From an uncultured SAR92 cluster bacterium (GTDB lineage Bacteria > Pseudomonadota > Gammaproteobacteria > Pseudomonadales > Porticoccaceae): DNA of 64,000 nt. The notes beneath the pieces were generated by a model that had not been told where the DNA came from, did not search any database, and worked only from the letters and a program-made list of their open reading frames with translations. The stretch is from NCBI GenBank assembly GCA_902596775.1, contig CACJVE010000002.1:28816-92815 (forward strand), read 5' to 3'. A program made the translations under genes and the position numbers. This document shows, piece after piece, positions 8,261 through 19,234 of this stretch (position 1 is the stretch's first letter; each line of letters starts with the position of its first letter).

Positions 8261-9769
8261 ATGAAGCAAAGTTTGCAGCTAAAAATCAGTCAGCAGTTAA
8301 CTATGACTCCTCAACTGCAACAGGCTATAAAGTTGCTTCAACTGTCCACACTAGAGCTGAGCCAAGAGATTACAGATCAGCTTTATTCAAACCCACTACT
8401 GGAAGATACCAATGAAGTAGACAATGCAGGTCAAACGGAAGGTCATGCTGAAATCACTGAAAATGAAAATACAATAAATGATCAAAAACTAGAGATCTTC
8501 GACGATCAAATTACAGACACAAAAACGACTGAACAAGCAACCGAGAATATGGAGTGGGACAACACCTTTGACTTTGACACGCAGTCTTTAGGCAATACAG
8601 TTAGCAGTAATAACCTCTCTAATTCAAAATCTGAACTCAATCTGGACCAGGTATATCAGGTAACTCAGTCTTTAAAAGATCATATACTCTGGCAGTTGAA
8701 TCTGACGCCTTTTGGCCCAGATGATCACAGCATCGCAGAGACATTAACGGATGCTCTGGATGATGATGGATTATTAAAAGCAAATATTACAGACATCTTT
8801 GATTTACATAGTTCCAAAGGGGACGAGGAGGATACGTTTGAATCCGAAATCCTTGCTGTGCTGAAAAGACTCCAACAGTTTGATCCGCCCGGTGTTTTTG
8901 CTCGGAACCTAAAGGAATGTTTGATTATTCAGTTAGACCAATTAGCAGTAACTACGCCTTTTCTTAACGAAGCAAAAACACTAGTGAATCAATTCCTAGA
9001 AGATATTGGGAAACTGACTTCAGAAAAATTATTGAAAAAAACTCAGATATCGATGACACAGCTTAAAGGTGCCATAAATTTAATAAGGAGTTTAAATCCG
9101 CATCCGGGAGAGTCCTTGCAAGAGAATATAGCTGAATACATTACACCTGATGCATATGTGACTAAAATTTCTAATACTTGGAGGGTCAGACTAAATAATG
9201 AACATAATCCTAAATTGAGGATAAATGAGACCTATAAAAACTTGATAAAACAATCGGATAACAGTCAAGAGAACATGTATCTTAAAAATAGTCTCGCGGA
9301 AGCTAAATGGTTTATAAAGAGCCTGGAGAGTCGAAATGAAACTTTATTAAGAGTTGTGAACTGTATTGTCGAGCTGCAAGAGGACTTTTTTGAATTTGGT
9401 CCAGTTTCCATGAAACCCATGATACTTTCTGATATATCTGAACGCTTAGAACTGCACGAGTCAACTATATCAAGAGTGACGACTGCAAAATACCTCGCAA
9501 CTCCTCAAGGAATATATGAACTTAAGTATTTCTTTTCTAGCCATGTTGCAACAGCAAGTGGTGGAGAGTGCTCCTCAACCGCTGTAAGCGCTATTTTAAA
9601 AGAGCTTATTAATGCTGAAATACCTCACAAACCTCTCAGCGATAACAAACTCACGGAACTATTGCAGGAGCAGGGGATCAATATAGCTCGACGGACTGTC
9701 GCAAAATACAGAGAAGCTCTCAGTATACCTTCATCTAGTGAACGAAAAAGATTTGATAATGTGATTTAG
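8261..9769 (+). CDS. rpoN: RNA polymerase sigma-54 factor RpoN
   Basis: A 502-residue sigma54. Region I is glutamine- and leucine-rich (MKQSLQLKISQQLTMTPQLQQAIKLLQLS), which contacts activators. An acidic linker runs about residues 45-120, followed by the core-binding domain. Near the C-terminus lie the HTH (about 380-410) and the RpoN box ARRTVAKYRE, which reads the -24 element. It follows lptB. Downstream, instead of the usual hpf-ptsN-rapZ genes, comes mgtE. A sigma54-like promoter sits in its own 5' leader. Confidence 0.97.
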   Translation: MKQSLQLKISQQLTMTPQLQQAIKLLQLSTLELSQEITDQLYSNPLLEDTNEVDNAGQTEGHAEITENENTINDQKLEIFDDQITDTKTTEQATENMEWDNTFDFDTQSLGNTVSSNNLSNSKSELNLDQVYQVTQSLKDHILWQLNLTPFGPDDHSIAETLTDALDDDGLLKANITDIFDLHSSKGDEEDTFESEILAVLKRLQQFDPPGVFARNLKECLIIQLDQLAVTTPFLNEAKTLVNQFLEDIGKLTSEKLLKKTQISMTQLKGAINLIRSLNPHPGESLQENIAEYITPDAYVTKISNTWRVRLNNEHNPKLRINETYKNLIKQSDNSQENMYLKNSLAEAKWFIKSLESRNETLLRVVNCIVELQEDFFEFGPVSMKPMILSDISERLELHESTISRVTTAKYLATPQGIYELKYFFSSHVATASGGECSSTAVSAILKELINAEIPHKPLSDNKLTELLQEQGINIARRTVAKYREALSIPSSSERKRFDNVI

Positions 9770-9788
9770 GGTATGGGCGATTTGCGTT

Positions 9789-11126
9789 ATGCAATTTGAA
9801 AATCTACTGGCTTACCTCGAGGGTTCGATAAACAGCGAATCTATAGATTCGGTAAAAAAATCTTTGAACAGCTTGTCACCTCAAGAAATCGCACATCAAG
9901 TAGAAAGCACTCCTTCAAAATTTAGACAAATTATTTGGAGCCTAGTGGATCCAGACACGTCTGGGGAGGTGATGCACGATTTATCTGATGAGATACAAAA
10001 TGAAATTTTAGAAGATATGGACGCATCATCAGTCGCGCTATTAACCTCAGGACTAGATATCGATGAAGTTGTAGACATACTCCAGCATATTCCCGAACAA
10101 ATAATTCCTACGGTTTTAAATCAAATGTCAAAACAAGACAGAAAGCGTATTGAGGAAGTTTTGACCTACCCAGAGGATACGGCTGGAGGGATGATGAATC
10201 CTGATGTAATTACTGTCAGGCCTGATATTACAGTAAAAATTGTTCTTCGTTATTTGAGAAGGTTTGAGAGCATACCGAGTAATTATGATAATATTTTTGT
10301 GGTAGATAGGTCAGACAAGTTTATTGGCACTCTACCAATAAATAAACTGCTTACATCCTCATCATCGAAAACCATTGATCAACTAATAGAACGTGACTAT
10401 AAAGTCATTAATGCAAATATTTCTGACTCAGATGTTGCAATGACCTTTAAAATTTTTAATCTTGTTTCAGCTCCCGTAGTGGACGACGATAATAATCTCC
10501 TTGGACAAATTACAGTAGATGATGCCGTCGATATTATTGTGGATGATGCAGATCATTCACTACTTGCGTTAAGTGGGTTAAGCGATACCGAAGATACGTT
10601 TTTATCAGTTAGAAAAACTGCCCCCAAGAGAAGTTTGTGGCTCGGTTTAAATCTAATCACAGCAATTATTGCCTCTTCAGCTATCGATATATTTAGAGAT
10701 ACATTAGAGCAACTTGTAGCACTTGCGGTTTTAATGCCGATTGTTGCTAGTATGGGAGGTGTGGCCGGTAGTCAAACTCTTACAGTTGTCATCAGAGGTA
10801 TAGCTCTCGGACAAGTAGAGAAAAAAAATATAAAATGGCTCTTTAGCAAGGAGTTTGCAGTTGGAGCTATCAATGGTTTATGTTTCTCTCTAGTCACAGG
10901 TTTAGTAGTGGCCTTTTGGTTTGATAACCCCATGCTCGCTGTAATAATGGCTTCTGCAATGGTCTTTAATCTTTTGGCGGCCGCGATTGCTGGCACTCTT
11001 ATTCCAATCATATTGAAAGCTCTTAATGCTGACCCCGCGGTTGCAGGTTCTGTTGTGCTTACTACGGTAACCGACGTGGTCGGCTTTGTATCATTTCTTG
11101 GTCTTTCATCTATCTTGCTAGTTTGA
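9789..11126 (+). CDS. mgtE: Magnesium transporter MgtE
   Basis: A 445-residue Mg2+ channel/transporter. It has a superhelical MgtE_N domain (about residues 25-125), two CBS domains (about 130-255, containing YPEDTAGGMMNPDVITV), a connecting helix, and five C-terminal membrane helices with the pore stretch MPIVASMGGVAGSQTLTVVIRGIA. The acidic N-domain senses cytosolic Mg2+. It begins 19 bp after rpoN on the same strand, so co-transcription is likely, and converges on yhdP. Confidence 0.95.
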   Translation: MQFENLLAYLEGSINSESIDSVKKSLNSLSPQEIAHQVESTPSKFRQIIWSLVDPDTSGEVMHDLSDEIQNEILEDMDASSVALLTSGLDIDEVVDILQHIPEQIIPTVLNQMSKQDRKRIEEVLTYPEDTAGGMMNPDVITVRPDITVKIVLRYLRRFESIPSNYDNIFVVDRSDKFIGTLPINKLLTSSSSKTIDQLIERDYKVINANISDSDVAMTFKIFNLVSAPVVDDDNNLLGQITVDDAVDIIVDDADHSLLALSGLSDTEDTFLSVRKTAPKRSLWLGLNLITAIIASSAIDIFRDTLEQLVALAVLMPIVASMGGVAGSQTLTVVIRGIALGQVEKKNIKWLFSKEFAVGAINGLCFSLVTGLVVAFWFDNPMLAVIMASAMVFNLLAAAIAGTLIPIILKALNADPAVAGSVVLTTVTDVVGFVSFLGLSSILLV

Positions 11127-11155
11127 GTAATTTATTTGATAACAAGTTATTACTC

Positions 11156-14100
11156 TTACAATTTTGATGCAAAAATCTCTTGCGCCTTTACTTCTAATTC
11201 ATCCCATTTACCCTCTATGCTGTACCTTATACTAGATAGTCGGTCCATCTGTTCTTCGACGATTTTACTTGTTATGTATACACCTGCTGCAGCTGGAACA
11301 CCACCCATCAAAGCAACTAACCACGGTAAATTTGTTGCAACCGGAAGAGTAGCGATTAAAGTTGCGTCTGCAGTTTCATTTAAAACATCAATATTTCCCG
11401 AAATCGCCATCCTCCCAGATGGCATGCTCATTTCTAGTGGCTTTTTAAATTCAGCTAACCCATTATTAAACTTTACAGCACCAGAAAGGTGGTCGTAAGG
11501 GAGATTCTCATCTATAACATCCGAGAAATCTAGGCGTAACCTTTTTAGCCAGTTGGCAAAATTAAACAGACTAACAAGTTTAAGGGCAGTGTTTGCACCA
11601 GTTGATGAGTTATAAAAGCTCCCTTTATATAGGTCAATTTGCAATTCTCCCATTGCATTATCTTTTCTTATTTCCCAAGGTTTATCATCCCAATCGACAG
11701 AGAATAAGAGTTCTCCAGACTCGCTATCTAACGGCGTTGGAACTTCAAAAACATCAAAAAATTCTTCTATTTTGCCGATTGAAATTAAACCAGTGAACTT
11801 ACTTCTATGAACACTTCCATCATAGAACCAAAAAAAGTCTGAAGAATGTATGCCTGACGACCTTATTTTTAATGACAACAATTCACCATCTATTCTATTA
11901 AAAGCTACTTTTTCTTCATTAGACCGAAATTCAAACCTTAGACTTCCCAAGTCGTCTTGGTTAAAAGAAAGTTTATCGATATTAAGATCAAAATTTGGCA
12001 GTAATCTAGGATCAAAATCTTCAAAGAGATTATCAGGAGACATTAACTTATCTGAAAGATCCAAGTGAAACAAATTTACGTCAACGGGCGTTGTATTATC
12101 ATGATAAACATCAATAGTCCCACCAACCCAATCACTCTCAAATCGCGAATTACTCTGATTCTTTAAAAGTTTTGTATATAACTTCAAGTTTCTGAATTTC
12201 ACCACACCAAACCGCGCATTATCGATTTTCAAATCGATCCTGGGCATTAAATTTGTATCTAGCAGAAAATCTGGCGTTGCCGGTGTAATACCAAAATCTA
12301 AATAATCTAATTCTGGTAAATATCCTGCTAATAAGAGCTCACCTTTCAGAGGCAATCCAATAGCTCTATCGTAACTTATCAGTCCTCGAGAAAGAGTACC
12401 GTTGTCATAGCGAAAATCTGCAAGAGTTTTATTCCCAAAAATTGTTTCTAGCCTGGAGAGTTTTGGCTCAAAATAAAATTTTAATGCAATTCCTTCAGTG
12501 CCATCATAAAAAGGCTCAAGAATTAATGGCAAATTCACAGTGTTGCTTGTCAAATCACTTTCGATCGTAACTGTTACAAGATCTTCCACTAAATCATCAG
12601 CATCTAATCTCGATGTTTTAGCCCCTATAAGAATCTCCCCGTTTAGGGGAACTATCCCCTCAATTACTTCATCCCAGGAATAGGGAAGAAATTCAGAAAT
12701 TGTAGATGGAATAATTGACGTCTCGACAAGTACTTTTTGATTACTAGAATCTTTGAGAAACTTAAAATTAAATTCTCTTCCATTATACTTTCCATTTATC
12801 CATTTAGAGTGGAGCCCTTTAGCCAAACTGTAATCGAGAACTCCAGATATATTATTTATCGTTATTGGGGTTCCTTTTAAATCAATAGTCATATCAGAGG
12901 CTTCTGAGCTAACATCATATTTTCTATATTTTTGATTGTCATGAATATTAAGCAATGGAATTTCAAGATTAATCTTCGAACGAACATTCCCTCCATAATT
13001 CCATTCTAATATGGGCATCACATTTTCCGACAATGGCGTCTCTGCAATAAAGGAAATTGCTTTTCCCATTGCCCCTGAAAGGTTACCCCTTACAGCCAAT
13101 AATTTCTTATCATTTGAATCATCAAATTGAACTAAGAAGTTCTTCGCGTATAAACCATTCAGACTCCCTTTTGAAAGCTCTCCCCAAAAACTCTTGTCCT
13201 CTATCAAAAATAGGCCACTAAATTTTTCAATTGGCGGCCAGTCCTCTAAATAATTTAGATAAGAGTCATCCATATCTAACAATAATTGTGTGGTTCTCTC
13301 CTCAAGAAGGATATCGACAGTACTGATTTTTTGAATCAAACTGAAATTTGTCAAATTTCCCTTTGTTTCTGATCTCTCCAACCACAACCTTAAGTTTCTA
13401 TTCAATTTTTTTGGCAAGTATTCTTCAAATTTTGAAGCATCCAATTCTGAGCTGCCAACTGATAAAAAAGAATATCCTTTTTTCTCGCTTTTGAGATCTT
13501 TTTTGCGCTCAAAATTGACAATAGCACTTCCAGCTTTAGACTTCGCATCTAGGAGAGATCTAAATTCAACACCATCATTATCACCTTGACCCCAGATCAA
13601 ATTCGCATTTCCTTTTAAGGATTCGAAATATAGTTCTTCATCAAAGATATTTGCAAATTCAAAACTTATTCCATCGGTATCTTCAACCATTAGATCTAAT
13701 TGATTTTCACTGCTTTGTAATCGAAAGGATCCGTCTAAACCATATACTCCAGGAATACCTCCGAAAGATTCAAACGACAAATTTTTTACTTTCGAGAAAA
13801 ATAATCTTGATTTATTGCTCTGAAATACTTGGAGTGAGCTCAGTATCCCTTTTGGACTAGAGCCGCGTATTCTTTTAAATCCATCTAGTTGTGAAAAACT
13901 TGATACATCGAGAAATTGGAATGTTTTTTCAATATCTAGCTCATGAATTGAAAGTTGATATTCTCTTTGTCCAGACTCTATAACTTGTGCAATATTGCCA
14001 TTTAACGATTCAAATCTAATCCCCTCTTTATTTATTGAAAGATTATTGAAGTCGAAACTCCAACCCAAATCTAAACCATACCAACCCTTCAAGTTACCAC

Positions 14101-14854
14101 TTAACTCGTCTATATCTATATCATACGCCTCGCTAAAAGCCCCCAAGGAGGTCGCAGAAAAGTTTCCTTGAATTAAAAGTTTTTTTGTATTTTCAGCGGA
14201 GAACCAAAACTCACCCTTCATTTCTTCAGTTAGGAGGTGATTTTTCGAAACATCACTATCCGATGAAATATGAGGTAAATTAAGATCAGAGATTTTTAAA
14301 TAGCCACTTATTTCACTATTTTTAAACTGAAGCAAGTCTCCTCGAGATTCAAGAATACCCAATAAAACTTGGTTATTATTATCGTTTTTTAATGAAAGAA
14401 CCGCTCTTTGAAAGTCTTTAAAAATCTCCAAATTTAGAGAGCCACTAAGGTCTAACTCTTTCGTTCCTGATGGTGTTCTAAACTCAACATTAATGTCTTC
14501 AACCGATAGATCAGAAATAACCGGTTTTAAAGTCATTGCACTATTAAATAAATCGAGCTCTAATATTAGATCATTAAGAATTATATCTGTGCGAAATTGA
14601 GGCTGATTCATTTTGATACTTTCAACACTAATAATCGGAGTAAAGTCTCCCCACCTTAAAGATATATCGCCTATGTTGATATCGAACTCTGAGGATTCAT
14701 TTATATTATTCTCGATATTCATTTTATAAGCTTGCAAAGCATCAAAACTTCTCAAGAATAAAAAAACACTTGTTACCATGATTATGAGAAGGAAAATTAT
14801 TACTAATTTAATTAGCTTAAAGTGATTAGATTCCGAATTTATTAAATTTTTCAT
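11156..14854 (-). CDS. yhdP: YhdP-family AsmA-like inter-membrane lipid transport protein
   Basis: A 1232-residue protein with one N-terminal membrane helix (about residues 13-33) and a very long periplasmic beta-rich domain. The C-terminus carries the AsmA/YhdP-type ending (SGRMAISGNIDVLNETADATLIATLP, then GGVPAAAGVYITSKIVEEQMDRLSS). Length is close to E. coli YhdP. The family bridges inner and outer membranes for phospholipid traffic. It lies directly downstream of mreD in the mreB-mreC-mreD-yhdP order, with a 21-bp gap. Confidence 0.88.
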   Translation of the reverse strand: MKNLINSESNHFKLIKLVIIFLLIIMVTSVFLFLRSFDALQAYKMNIENNINESSEFDINIGDISLRWGDFTPIISVESIKMNQPQFRTDIILNDLILELDLFNSAMTLKPVISDLSVEDINVEFRTPSGTKELDLSGSLNLEIFKDFQRAVLSLKNDNNNQVLLGILESRGDLLQFKNSEISGYLKISDLNLPHISSDSDVSKNHLLTEEMKGEFWFSAENTKKLLIQGNFSATSLGAFSEAYDIDIDELSGNLKGWYGLDLGWSFDFNNLSINKEGIRFESLNGNIAQVIESGQREYQLSIHELDIEKTFQFLDVSSFSQLDGFKRIRGSSPKGILSSLQVFQSNKSRLFFSKVKNLSFESFGGIPGVYGLDGSFRLQSSENQLDLMVEDTDGISFEFANIFDEELYFESLKGNANLIWGQGDNDGVEFRSLLDAKSKAGSAIVNFERKKDLKSEKKGYSFLSVGSSELDASKFEEYLPKKLNRNLRLWLERSETKGNLTNFSLIQKISTVDILLEERTTQLLLDMDDSYLNYLEDWPPIEKFSGLFLIEDKSFWGELSKGSLNGLYAKNFLVQFDDSNDKKLLAVRGNLSGAMGKAISFIAETPLSENVMPILEWNYGGNVRSKINLEIPLLNIHDNQKYRKYDVSSEASDMTIDLKGTPITINNISGVLDYSLAKGLHSKWINGKYNGREFNFKFLKDSSNQKVLVETSIIPSTISEFLPYSWDEVIEGIVPLNGEILIGAKTSRLDADDLVEDLVTVTIESDLTSNTVNLPLILEPFYDGTEGIALKFYFEPKLSRLETIFGNKTLADFRYDNGTLSRGLISYDRAIGLPLKGELLLAGYLPELDYLDFGITPATPDFLLDTNLMPRIDLKIDNARFGVVKFRNLKLYTKLLKNQSNSRFESDWVGGTIDVYHDNTTPVDVNLFHLDLSDKLMSPDNLFEDFDPRLLPNFDLNIDKLSFNQDDLGSLRFEFRSNEEKVAFNRIDGELLSLKIRSSGIHSSDFFWFYDGSVHRSKFTGLISIGKIEEFFDVFEVPTPLDSESGELLFSVDWDDKPWEIRKDNAMGELQIDLYKGSFYNSSTGANTALKLVSLFNFANWLKRLRLDFSDVIDENLPYDHLSGAVKFNNGLAEFKKPLEMSMPSGRMAISGNIDVLNETADATLIATLPVATNLPWLVALMGGVPAAAGVYITSKIVEEQMDRLSSIRYSIEGKWDELEVKAQEIFASKL

Positions 14855-14875
14855 AGCAAAATAACAACTGCGGTA

Positions 14876-15367
14876 CTAAAACTGAGAGTGCTGTGTTGGT
14901 CCATTTATCGGTATCTTCCTGATACATATATCAAAAATTGGCCACACGCATACTGAGGTTATCGAGACGAAAAAAATCTGTACTAGGTTTGTAGGTATAT
15001 CAAAAAAGGAATATAAGAAGCTATTGAAAGCTTCAAAAAATAAAATTGTTACTAGAATGAAAAGGCACCGTTGTTTTAAAGAAAAATAAGATAGCCAACC
15101 AATCAAGTAAACTGGAACTGCTGATACCAGTGTAAATGAAATTATATTAATACCTATTAAAGATCCAGAAATGAGATCATAAATCAAACCCATAATTGCG
15201 GAGAATCCAACTCCAAATCTTTTTGGCACAAAAATAATCCAACCCAATGTATTTAATAATAAAAAATTTGGTTTCAAACCAATCAGACTCTGTGACATCG
15301 GCATGTACTGAAAAACACATGCAATGACTATCGAACAAGCTAAGTATATACCGATATTACCTTTCAT
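14876..15367 (-). CDS. mreD: Rod shape-determining protein MreD
   Basis: A 163-residue polytopic inner-membrane protein with about five hydrophobic helices (FLLLNTLGWIIFVPKRFGVGFSAIMGLIYDLISGSLIG is the best-conserved region). MreD is part of the elongasome with MreB, MreC, RodA and PBP2. It overlaps the end of mreC in an ATGA junction. Family sequences diverge strongly; gene order makes the call safe. Confidence 0.9.
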   Translation of the reverse strand: MKGNIGIYLACSIVIACVFQYMPMSQSLIGLKPNFLLLNTLGWIIFVPKRFGVGFSAIMGLIYDLISGSLIGINIISFTLVSAVPVYLIGWLSYFSLKQRCLFILVTILFFEAFNSFLYSFFDIPTNLVQIFFVSITSVCVWPIFDICIRKIPINGPTQHSQF

Positions 15368-16197
15368 GAGCGCTTTTTTGTTGCATCAAAAACAAGCAAC
15401 AGATGCTTACTTTTATTGATATGAGCGGACGGAGTTACCTCCACACTAACAAAATTAGCTCCTGATTTGTGATTTATTGCAGTCACGATCCCAACAGGAT
15501 ATCCAGCCGGAAATCGACCACCTAATCCAGAACTGACGAGCTGATCACCAACTTTAACGTCTGACGTTGGCGAAATAAATCTTAATGTCATCGTTTTAAA
15601 ATCTGATATGCCCTCTGCTGTAGATCTCATTCCAGTTCTTAAGACTTGGACGGGTATTGCATGAGTACTATCAGTAATTAACAAAACTGTACTAAAATTC
15701 TTATTTACTCTCGTCACTTGACCCATAAGTCCTTCCGAATCAAGGACCGGTTGTCCGATATAAACACCGTCTTCAGAGCCCCGATTTATTATCAAAGTAT
15801 GAATTTTAGAGGTTATTGAAACACCAATTACCTCAGTGACAAGGATTTCATCCATCAGTAATTCAGTGGCATTAAGTAATAATCTTAATCTAATGTTTTC
15901 AGCCTGCAACTCACCCATCCTCTGTAATTTACCTTTATAAATTAAGTTTTCTTGGATGAGCTGGGTATTTTCTGATTCTAAATCCGATCTCTTGACTGTA
16001 ATGTTTGATAACCAACCTAAAAGATCAGATGGTATATTTGAGACGTAATGAAGTGGGATTCCAACATTATCAACAAACGAATTCATTGGCGATAGCCAGT
16101 TTGTATTCCTATTAATTACGATAAGAGCAAGTCCAATGACACATAAAATGGAGACTTGTTTTAAGATTTGTGAAAACTTTACAGAAAGATTTTTGAT
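15364..16197 (-). CDS. mreC: Rod shape-determining protein MreC, apparently starting at AUC
   Basis: The first conventional start (ATG ending at 16086) would delete the membrane anchor of this bitopic protein. Reading upstream in frame gives SVKFSQILKQVSILCVIGLA and onward LIVINRNTNWLSP, an evident transmembrane helix, with no ATG, GTG or TTG before the stop codon at 16243-16245. A good Shine-Dalgarno (AGGAG) lies 7 nt before an ATC codon at 16195-16197, which I take as the start (277 residues). Downstream are a coiled coil (ESENTQLIQENLIYKGKLQ) and the two-lobed beta domain (VTEVIGVS, NRGSEDGVYIGQPV, SSGLGGRFPAGYPVG). It lies 45 bp after mreB. Confidence 0.85.
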   Translation of the reverse strand: MKNLSVKFSQILKQVSILCVIGLALIVINRNTNWLSPMNSFVDNVGIPLHYVSNIPSDLLGWLSNITVKRSDLESENTQLIQENLIYKGKLQRMGELQAENIRLRLLLNATELLMDEILVTEVIGVSITSKIHTLIINRGSEDGVYIGQPVLDSEGLMGQVTRVNKNFSTVLLITDSTHAIPVQVLRTGMRSTAEGISDFKTMTLRFISPTSDVKVGDQLVSSGLGGRFPAGYPVGIVTAINHKSGANFVSVEVTPSAHINKSKHLLLVFDATKKRS

Positions 16198-16242
16198 GCT
16201 TGCACTCCTGACCTTTTGTTGGAGAATCAGGTCAGAGAATTT

Positions 16243-17277
16243 TTAAGACTCTAACTTACGTATTTTCCTGTTATCCATCATATCCAAGAACTCACCTCCA
16301 CCCCTCGCAACGCAGGTTAAAGGTTCCTCAGCAACAATAACGGGCAACCCAGTCTCATGATTCAATAATTTATCTAAGTCCCTTAACAGCGCACCTCCAC
16401 CCGTGAGCACGACACCGGCCTCGGCAATATCCGAAGCAAGTTCTGGCGGTGACTGCTCGAGAACTCGTTTTACTGCCTGCACTATCCCGACTAGAGGCTC
16501 TTGCAAAGCATTAAGAATCTCGTCACTGGTAAGAGTAAAGCTCTTGGGAACACCCTCAGCTAAGTTTCTCCCTCTAACTTCTATTTGCCGAACTTCTTTG
16601 GCGAGAAAGGCACCACCAATTTCCATTTTAATCCTTTCGGCAGTTGTATCACCAATAACGCTTCCGTACTCTCGCCGCACAAAATTTACAATCGAATCAT
16701 CGAAGGAATCACCACCAATTCGCACGGAGTCAGCGTGAACTACACCACTAAGAGAAAGTATTGCGATCTCGGTTGTGCCACCTCCTATGTCTACAACCAT
16801 CGAACCAACGGCCTCGTCTACAGGCAGACCAGCACCAATCGCAGCGGCCATCGGTTCATCTACAAGATGAACTTCTCTTGCTCCCGCATGATAAGCAGCC
16901 TCTTCAATAGCCCTTCTCTCTACTTCTGTCGCCATGCAGGGGACACAAATTAGCACTCTCGGACTCGGGGGGAAAAAACTCGTGTCGTGGACTTTTTTTA
17001 TAAAATGCAGCAACATTTTTTCCGTTACCTGAAAGTCGGCTATTACTCCATCTTTAAGCGGTCTGATCGCAGTAATATCGCCAGGTGTTCGGCCAAGCAT
17101 TCTTTTGGCATCTACACCGACAGCGTCCACAATTTTTTGCCCTTGATGATGACGGATTGCTACCACTGAGGGTTCGTTCAAAACAATACCTTTTTCTCGA
17201 ACATAAATTAGTGTGTTCGCTGTGCCGAGGTCAATGGACAAATCACTGGAAAATATGCCCCTTATTTTTTTTAACAT
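16243..17277 (-). CDS. mreB: Rod shape-determining protein MreB (bacterial actin)
   Basis: A 344-residue MreB, very conserved: [19 protein letters not shown] (phosphate-1), [28 protein letters not shown] (phosphate-2), [13 protein letters not shown] (adenosine motif). It polymerises beneath the membrane and directs side-wall peptidoglycan synthesis. It is first in the mreB-mreC-mreD-yhdP operon and divergent from gatC across about 205 bp. Confidence 0.98.
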   Translation of the reverse strand: MLKKIRGIFSSDLSIDLGTANTLIYVREKGIVLNEPSVVAIRHHQGQKIVDAVGVDAKRMLGRTPGDITAIRPLKDGVIADFQVTEKMLLHFIKKVHDTSFFPPSPRVLICVPCMATEVERRAIEEAAYHAGAREVHLVDEPMAAAIGAGLPVDEAVGSMVVDIGGGTTEIAILSLSGVVHADSVRIGGDSFDDSIVNFVRREYGSVIGDTTAERIKMEIGGAFLAKEVRQIEVRGRNLAEGVPKSFTLTSDEILNALQEPLVGIVQAVKRVLEQSPPELASDIAEAGVVLTGGGALLRDLDKLLNHETGLPVIVAEEPLTCVARGGGEFLDMMDNRKIRKLES

Positions 17278-17482
17278 TCTAATAGGATCTCTGATATATA
17301 TAGCGACTTAACAGTGTATCTGAAATAACCCATTAATGGCCAGCGCTACATCAAAATAAGGCATAAACAAGGGGCCCTTTAACCTAAAACATTAATCCAC
17401 AGAAATGATGAATGAATGCGACAAACTACTATGCTAAAGTAATCCAGATTTCATCCTAAACAATTAGTATTTTGGTAATTCT
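17278..17482. promoter_or_regulatory. Divergent intergenic region between mreB and gatC
   Basis: About 205 bp separate the two outward-facing operons mreBCD-yhdP and gatCAB, so promoters for both must lie here. It is AT-rich. I could not pick out convincing -35/-10 pairs, and no RNA structure stood out. Confidence 0.45.
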
Positions 17483-17767
17483 ATGACAATTACTTTTGAA
17501 GAAATTGAAAAATTAGCTACGTTATCCAAACTAAAAATTAGCAAAGAAAATCAAACTGTAATCAAAAAAAGATTAGAGGACGTTTTCGAATTAGTAGATC
17601 AGCTCAAACATACGGAAACCTGCTCACTGGAGGCTAATTTTGACAATGATCACTCGCAAAGACTAAGAAATGGCCAAAAGATTGAAAAAATAAATCGTGA
17701 TGAACTACAGAATTGTGCCCCTGAAGTTCTCGATGGCTTTTACAAAGTGCCTAGGGTAATAGACTAA
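17483..17767 (+). CDS. gatC: Asp-tRNA(Asn)/Glu-tRNA(Gln) amidotransferase subunit C
   Basis: A 94-residue GatC with the standard opening (TFEEIEKLATLSKLKISKEN) and the closing PEVLDGFYKVPRVID that wraps between GatA and GatB. The GatCAB complex converts mischarged Glu-tRNA(Gln) or Asp-tRNA(Asn) to the amide form. It leads the gatC-gatA-gatB operon; gatA follows after 3 bp. Confidence 0.96.
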   Translation: MTITFEEIEKLATLSKLKISKENQTVIKKRLEDVFELVDQLKHTETCSLEANFDNDHSQRLRNGQKIEKINRDELQNCAPEVLDGFYKVPRVID

Positions 17768-17770
17768 AGC

Positions 17771-19234
17771 GTGTCAATAATGAAAGAATCATCGATTGCT
17801 GATCTAAATTTAGCTTTAAAGAAAAAAGACTTTTCAAGTGTTGAGCTTACCAAGTTTTTCCTTAAGCGAATCGAAAAATATAATCATGATCTAAATGCTG
17901 TCATAACAACTTGCGATGAGGCTGCCCTCATTGAAGCAGAAAAGGCTGACACGAGAATTGCTGAGGGTAATGCGCCTGATTTATGCGGTATTCCAATTCT
18001 TCACAAAGATATTTTTTGCACTAAGAATGTTTTGACAACTTGCGGGTCAAAGATGCTAGCAAACTTTTGCCCCCCATATAACGCAACTGTTGTTGAAAAT
18101 TTTGAAAGATCAGGACTTGTCACACTAGGCAAAACAAATATGGACGAATTCGCAATGGGTTCGTCTAACGAGACAAGCTATTTTGGCTCAGTCAATAATC
18201 CGTGGGCTTTAGATTGTGTCCCAGGAGGCTCCTCTGGAGGCTCAGCCGCGTCGGTAGCCGCGCGTCTAGCGCCCGCAGCAACTGCTACAGATACTGGTGG
18301 CTCAATAAGGCAACCTGCTGCTTTATGCGGTGTCACTGGGATAAAACCAACTTACGGTAGCGTATCTCGATGGGGAATGATTGCTTTTGCCTCTAGCCTC
18401 GACCAAGGAGGTCCAATAGCAAAAAGCGCTGAGGACTGTGCTTTATTACTTAATTGCATGGCCAGCTTCGACCCTCTCGACTCTACCAGCATTCAAAACA
18501 CGCGTCCAAGCTATAGTGAAAAACTGAATAAAACAATTAATGGTTTAAAAATTGGAGTACCTAAGGAATATTTTTCGGAGGGACTCAACTCAGGGACTAA
18601 AGATGTAGTAGAGAAAGCGATTAAAACACTGGAAGATTTGGGCTCAGAAATTATAGAATTATCGTTGCCAAACTCCAGTCTTTCTGTGCCCGCATATTAT
18701 GTTATTGCTCCTGCAGAGGCATCAGCAAATCTCTCTAGGTATGATGGCATAAAATATGGATATCGCTGTGATAACCCGAAAAATTTAGAAGATTTATACA
18801 TAAGAAGCAGATCAGAAGGGTTTGGTGAGGAAGTCCAGAGAAGAATTATGATCGGCAATTATTGCCTTTCGTCTGGATACTTCGACGCATATTATAAAAA
18901 AGCACAAATGGTAAAAGAGCTTATAAGTCAGGATTTTAAAAATGCCTTTGACAAAGTCGATGTTCTAGTTGGGCCAACATGTCCATCACCAGCCTTTAAG
19001 CATGGGACAAAAAATGATAATCCTGTCGAAATGTATTTAGAAGATGTATACACAATCGCAGTTAACCTTGCCGGTTTGCCAGGAATGTCTATTCCTTGTG
19101 GACGAGTTGACAGAAAACCTGTTGGCATGCAAATCATAGGGAGCTATTTAAACGAAGCCATAATGCTGCAAGTCGCTCATCAATTTCAGAAACACACCAC
19201 CTGGCATAAAGAATCTCCTGAGGATTTTGTATGA
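17771..19234 (+). CDS. gatA: Asp/Glu-tRNA amidotransferase subunit A
   Basis: A 487-residue amidase-signature enzyme releasing ammonia from glutamine. The Ser-cisSer-Lys triad lies in [10 protein letters not shown] (Lys) and in [19 protein letters not shown] with [14 protein letters not shown] (Ser). The start is GTG or an ATG three codons on. It overlaps gatB by 4 bp. Ammonia is passed to GatB through a channel in the complex. Confidence 0.97.
   Translation: MSIMKESSIADLNLALKKKDFSSVELTKFFLKRIEKYNHDLNAVITTCDEAALIEAEKADTRIAEGNAPDLCGIPILHKDIFCTKNVLTTCGSKMLANFCPPYNATVVENFERSGLVTLGKTNMDEFAMGSSNETSYFGSVNNPWALDCVPGGSSGGSAASVAARLAPAATATDTGGSIRQPAALCGVTGIKPTYGSVSRWGMIAFASSLDQGGPIAKSAEDCALLLNCMASFDPLDSTSIQNTRPSYSEKLNKTINGLKIGVPKEYFSEGLNSGTKDVVEKAIKTLEDLGSEIIELSLPNSSLSVPAYYVIAPAEASANLSRYDGIKYGYRCDNPKNLEDLYIRSRSEGFGEEVQRRIMIGNYCLSSGYFDAYYKKAQMVKELISQDFKNAFDKVDVLVGPTCPSPAFKHGTKNDNPVEMYLEDVYTIAVNLAGLPGMSIPCGRVDRKPVGMQIIGSYLNEAIMLQVAHQFQKHTTWHKESPEDFV

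Noticed and set aside
11136..11498. Plus-strand frame of 120 codons
   Set aside because: It is the antisense shadow of the yhdP 3' end.
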